From positions 62,001-126,000 of the forward strand of contig CAJNYU010001389.1 of NCBI GenBank assembly GCA_905331475.1: 64,000 bases of DNA, written 5' to 3'. The stretch's first letter is position 1. Each line of letters opens with the position of its first letter. Source of the stretch: Rotaria socialis. Lineage: Eukaryota > Rotifera > Eurotatoria > Philodinida > Philodinidae. This document shows, one piece after another, positions 60,125-64,000 of this stretch. A model generated the notes under the pieces. It had not been told where the DNA came from. It searched no databases and was given only the letters and a program-made list of their open reading frames with translations. Both the position numbers and the translations under genes were made by a program.

Positions 60125-60495
60125 TAGTGTGTTTGTTGTTAATGTTTAAAAACAAATAAATAAATTCTAGCATATTTCTTTCTTGAAGAACTATTCTACT
60201 CAAACATTCGAATTTCTTGTGTGCGCTAGAATAACACAGTAAAAGAAATACACAAAATGTTTTAAAGTGTCATCCCTCCGTATTATTTACTGAAACAGAT
60301 AAGACAGGTAGATAAAATAGCTTACAACATTTTCAGTTTGTGAAGCATATGCATGCAAATTGAATATGAGTTTTTTTTTACAGCTGTTGATACTGAAGCT
60401 ATGCAAGACTTACCAACAATCTATATATAATATAACTTAACAATTTTGAATTACATCTTATTTTCTAGAAGTGGATAAATAAATAAATCTAAATA
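60125..60495. other. Intergenic between ART and caspase-like genes
   Basis: 371 bp of AT-rich sequence, with the ART 3' end (AATAAATAAATT near 60155) and presumably the promoter of the next gene. Confidence 0.4.
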
Positions 60496-61233
60496 ATGAC
60501 CACTACTAAACGAGCTCTTGTTATTGGTAACAACACCTACGATGTGAATAAACTTACGCGCTGCAAAAATGACGCTGAAGATGTTGGTAATAAATTGCAA
60601 AGTGCTGGCTTTAAGGTCAGTCCTTACTTCAATTTAACCTATATGGGCATGGCACGTCAGATTAACGATTTTGTGGAAAAAATCAATGAGAATGATTTTG
60701 TTGTTTTCTTTTTCTCGGGTCATGGAACTGAATGGAGAGAGAAAAACTATCTCATCCCTATTGACAATAAAGATCTTGTTAAGACACCTAACCTACATCC
60801 AAATTGGGCTATTTGTGCTCAAAGGACACTCGATTCAATGAAGGAGCGAAAGCCGTTTGCAATCGTATTTCTACTCGACTGTTGTCGTGTTCGTGTTGAA
60901 GATGCCAAAGGTAATCCACCGCAATCGGACTCCACAAGTGCTACAATGATAAAAGGCGTAGCTGGTTCCTTAACAGTCTTTGCTTGTGGTTCTAATGAGA
61001 TAGCCTTTGAAAGATCTAAAAACGACCGTAATAGTCTCTTCACTTATCATCTACTTCAACATATTGATGAACCAAATTTAAAAATTGAAGAAATGATGAG
61101 TCGTGTTTGTGATGGAGTGTACGAAGATAGCAATGGGCAATTATACACTTATCGATTATGTACATTAAGAACGTCAAAAATTTACTTCAACAACACAGAA
61201 ACATCAAAAAAAGGAGGTAAGCTCTTTTTTTAG
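60496..61233 (+). CDS. Caspase-fold protease (peptidase C14, metacaspase-like)
   Basis: A 245-codon open frame. It has the C14 core: KRALVIGNNTYDVNKLTRCKNDAEDV at the N terminus, VVFFFSGHGTEW with the catalytic His76, YLIPIDN, and FLLDCCRV with the catalytic Cys130 after Asp128. The p10-like part follows (GSLTVFACGSNEIAFE, NSLFTYHLLQHI). No death or adaptor domain is seen. The last codons overlap a possible splice donor (GGAGGTAAGC at about 61214), so the gene may continue in a downstream exon that was not found. It is in tandem with the ADP-ribosyltransferase. Caspase-fold proteins of this class act in stress, cell death or immune-type signalling in many lineages; the role here is unknown. 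Confidence 0.85.
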   Translation: MTTTKRALVIGNNTYDVNKLTRCKNDAEDVGNKLQSAGFKVSPYFNLTYMGMARQINDFVEKINENDFVVFFFSGHGTEWREKNYLIPIDNKDLVKTPNLHPNWAICAQRTLDSMKERKPFAIVFLLDCCRVRVEDAKGNPPQSDSTSATMIKGVAGSLTVFACGSNEIAFERSKNDRNSLFTYHLLQHIDEPNLKIEEMMSRVCDGVYEDSNGQLYTYRLCTLRTSKIYFNNTETSKKGGKLFF

Positions 61234-64000
61234 CATCAATCACTACGTAACATAGAATATTGTAAATGGTGATCCAAACTAACATAGTGTCAGTTTAAAA
61301 TTTTCAAGTAAGACGAGAAGGATGTCAGCATCAATGAATCTTGCGTGTCAGATATGAGTCTACTTTAGGGTTTATATAAGTGAGTGAGGGTGTGGGTGTA
61401 TATGAAAGAAGAGCACCCACACCCACACCCACACTCACACTCCCAGCTTCTGTAGTTAATGACAATGTGTAGATTCTTATCAAGCTGCGAAATCACGATG
61501 CCTATTGTGAGCATGCCAAGTTCTTCACGAATTTGCTTCGAGTATAACAGCTTTACAAGAAATGACAATTTTATTAGCGACTCGGATGTAAAAGGATCTT
61601 TAATGTCACACCGTTACGCTTGAACAAGCCGCATTCTATAGTAATGAAAAAATCATAAATACGAGCACTAAAACTTCATGTACTTTCAGAATATGTAATG
61701 TTGTGTTTAAAAAACAAAGTATATATATATATATATGATCCAACAGATAAATGAATGCACTTAGTAATTTGAAATTTAAATTAGTTGGAGTTTGAATGAA
61801 AGTTTAGACATCTAAAACTTTTTCTCATGTAAAAATTTTGTTCAAATTAAATTCAAATAAAAGAAAATTATTTGTTAAAAAAGAATTATTTATAGTGCAA
61901 ATATTTCAAAGGATAATTTAAACCATTAGCCGTTTGGATATTTCTATTATTATTCATATGTTCTATTTACATGGTGTACTTTGAGCTATCATGCCATTTG
62001 TTATTAGGATTAATATCCTACATAATTATAGTAATGCATTACTACTTCTAACAACAACTTTCCCCTTGAAATATTAAACATCATACATAAATTTACTTTT
62101 TTTTGTGCATCAACAATCAATGACGTTTTTGAAAGAACATATGACATCATCGTTGAAATACATTTAGTTGAGCAAAAATTTTGGTTACATCTCTTTTAAA
62201 TTGCCTCTGTAAAATAGCAGATGAAATTATGCATTAATAATAACATCAAGAAAAAGTCGCCAAATCGACTGATACACGCGTTCAAAATGATCAATAAACA
62301 TTTCCACAACAACACAAAATTTTATTTATAGATTATAGTAATAAAAACATTCGATAAAATCTGTAAGAACAGTTCGATCTCATTTTGTATTAAATGAATC
62401 AATGGTAATAATGTAATAAATTGACGCATCTTTCTGAACACAACAAAATTTACATAAATCGATAGTGGACCCGTCGTTTTTAATATTCCTTTCATTTCTG
62501 ATTGATTCGAGAAATTTTGAGATCCAATTTTAGTAAACTCATGTCTACAGAGACAGAGTGAGAGAGAAAGTGTTGGCGAGGGGGAGAGTCTTTCCCTTCT
62601 CCCTTTGCTATCTCTTATCTGTCTCTCTTTTTTCTTGAAGTATTCATGAAAAAGAAACTTATCTAAGAGTATATTCAAGAGAGATGAGCTCTTTTCAAAC
62701 TACTTTCCATGTCTTCTTTTCTAATAATACTATGACTTCAGCACAGAGAGAGAGATCTCCTTTGATTCTTATGTTGTCTTTTCTAGTTAATATTCCTGCT
62801 AATGTCATAGAATAATTTATATAGAGTTTAATAAAAGATATTCTAGAACAAAGAAGTAAGAAATGTTCTATTTAGATTTAAGAGAACNGAACATAGAGGA
62901 AAGTAAATTTGATAGTGGCCGTTATTGATTGAAGAATTGTACCGTACACGCTTAGTTCTTATTGAAGCTAAAACAAGTGTTCTTTCTAGCAGTGCTAAAT
63001 GTTTTTCAGTTAGTGTTGTCAGAAGAAGAATATTTGATAATTCAATATCAACGATAGATCAACACCAAAGTTGTTGAAGAAATGCAAAAAGAAATCAAAT
63101 TAGTAATATTATTTGATAATGCAAATTAAGAATTTTACTTTAGCAGAAGGACAATCAAATGATAAATTGTTAATGAATAGATAAAACTTGAACACATTCA
63201 TCAATTAATAGATCATTCTAAAATAATTCATCTGATTGAATCGGAAATAGAGTTTATTTTGTTTGAATACATTTAAGACAATCTACTTGAGACTGAATAA
63301 GTCCGTCTATAAAAATAAAATTACATACATACATATATGAGTGAATTACAACTGTTTGGTACGATTGAATTTTAGCTGTATTTTTTTCTCCTCAGCCTAT
63401 TTGGACAATTTTTTTACAGGGTGATAGCCCCTAAGTGTCCCATTTTCATACAACAACTTCAGCCCTTTATCTCATACTATAGGTGACTCATGAAAGATAC
63501 ATTGCAAAAAGAAACCTCATTTTTTTAACATGCACCATTAAAGAGAATAATTTGACTGTAAGAAATTAAGAAGGAATAAATGCAAATATCAAAGTTTGTT
63601 CACCGTTCTATTGTAATATGTTATTGGTTTAAGTTTTATACATTATTCATTCACTGTCTAACGTTCATATAGTTTGACAGACACTTATGTATTTTTGTGT
63701 AGAGCTAGCGATTTTCAGACTGTAAGAAAAGAAAGATCGTTATACTTCGCTAGGTAGAGCGATATTTTTTTCTAAAAAAATTGTAGAGAGACGCTGTTTT
63801 TTTCAGATATTTTGCTTATACTTGATTTAGAAACAGTATTTTTAAGTATATCTTAACTCATTCATTAAAAAAATAACTGCAGATTCGTAATCTCGGTCGA
63901 TTCCCGATTCTATAAACATATTATTAAAAACATTTTTGATGCAAAAAATGTTTTCGAGAAAATCGGTGAGGGGTCCCAAAGACAAAAAAAATTCAAAAAT
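61234..64000. other. Intergenic to window end
   Basis: No gene is supported. It contains the TGTGGG-type hairpin (61381-61443), one GTCACAC.GTTACG repeat (61606), an (AT)n run (about 61717-61736), purine/pyrimidine-biased AGAGAG/CTCTCT stretches at 62545-62640 and a single N at 62888. A possible 3' exon of the caspase-like gene could lie here. Confidence 0.4.
61381..61443. repeat. Short interstitial telomere-type repeat forming a hairpin
   Basis: Three perfect CCCACA units (61416-61433) equal TGTGGG on the other strand, the bdelloid telomere repeat. They are preceded by GTGAGGGTGTGGGTGT (about 61384-61399), which is nearly complementary and would form a hairpin around a 14-base loop. Confidence 0.6.

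Noticed and set aside
63885..63915. GGTCGATTCCC, similar to a tRNA B box
   Set aside because: No A box, acceptor stem or cloverleaf could be formed around it.

Overview
The window looks like nuclear DNA of a bdelloid rotifer (Adineta/Rotaria type). It is AT-rich, and its genes are cut by many short GT-AG introns (mostly about 50-80 bp). It carries a full cellular RNA-dependent RNA polymerase, a GIY-YIG-type Penelope-like retroelement, several short inverted-repeat DNA elements, a metabolic gene of very bacterial appearance that has acquired introns, and short TGTGGG-type repeats (the known bdelloid telomere unit). The organism assignment is an inference from this combination.

Layout. (i) 0.8-7.1 kb: a His/Cys-rich tail-anchored protein (-), the mitochondrial phosphate carrier (+), an NAD(P)-binding epimerase-like protein (+), a 437-bp hAT-type MITE with a perfect 8-bp target duplication, and a small N-myristoylation-type protein (+). 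(ii) 7.1-11.4 kb: no convincing gene. (iii) 11.4-17.7 kb: a ten-exon RNA-dependent RNA polymerase (+), reconstructed in frame to 1377 codons, with an assembly gap and poly-C tract in intron 4. (iv) 17.9-31.9 kb: a repeat and pseudogene island. It holds MITE families, an inserted Penelope-like element (22.38-25.65 kb) with pseudo-LTRs, hammerhead-ribozyme-like motifs and a 13-bp target duplication, an ALKBH4-like pseudogene, and a recent about 1-kb copy of the RdRP last exon. (v) 34-48 kb, all on the minus strand: a GTP cyclohydrolase feedback regulatory protein-like gene, an FAD-dependent amine/amino-acid oxidase-like gene, ninjurin, the last exons of an unknown gene, the cobalamin-trafficking protein MMADHC, and a VIP36-type lectin. 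An inverted-repeat element with a FLYWCH finger (38.8-40.3 kb, + strand) lies between the oxidase and ninjurin. (vi) 51-56 kb: a putrescine aminotransferase-like gene (+), TRAP-gamma (+), a Ly6/uPAR-type small protein (+) and a calponin-homology protein (-). (vii) 57.7-61.2 kb: a compact cluster in which no introns are seen inside the reading frames: a ubiquitin-like/Hint (intein-like) protein (-), divergent from an ADP-ribosyltransferase (+), followed by a caspase-fold protease (+).

The cluster in (vii) is the best candidate for an undescribed system. The Hint protein and the ADP-ribosyltransferase share the same Cys-rich C-terminal module, face each other across about 250 bp, and sit beside a caspase-like protease. 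This combination of self-processing, ubiquitin-like, ADP-ribosylating and proteolytic domains recalls biological-conflict or cell-death modules. That functional reading is inference; the domains, shared module and gene order are visible in the sequence. The RdRP (small-RNA amplification) and the dense mobile elements fit the known bdelloid picture of strong RNA-based transposon control.
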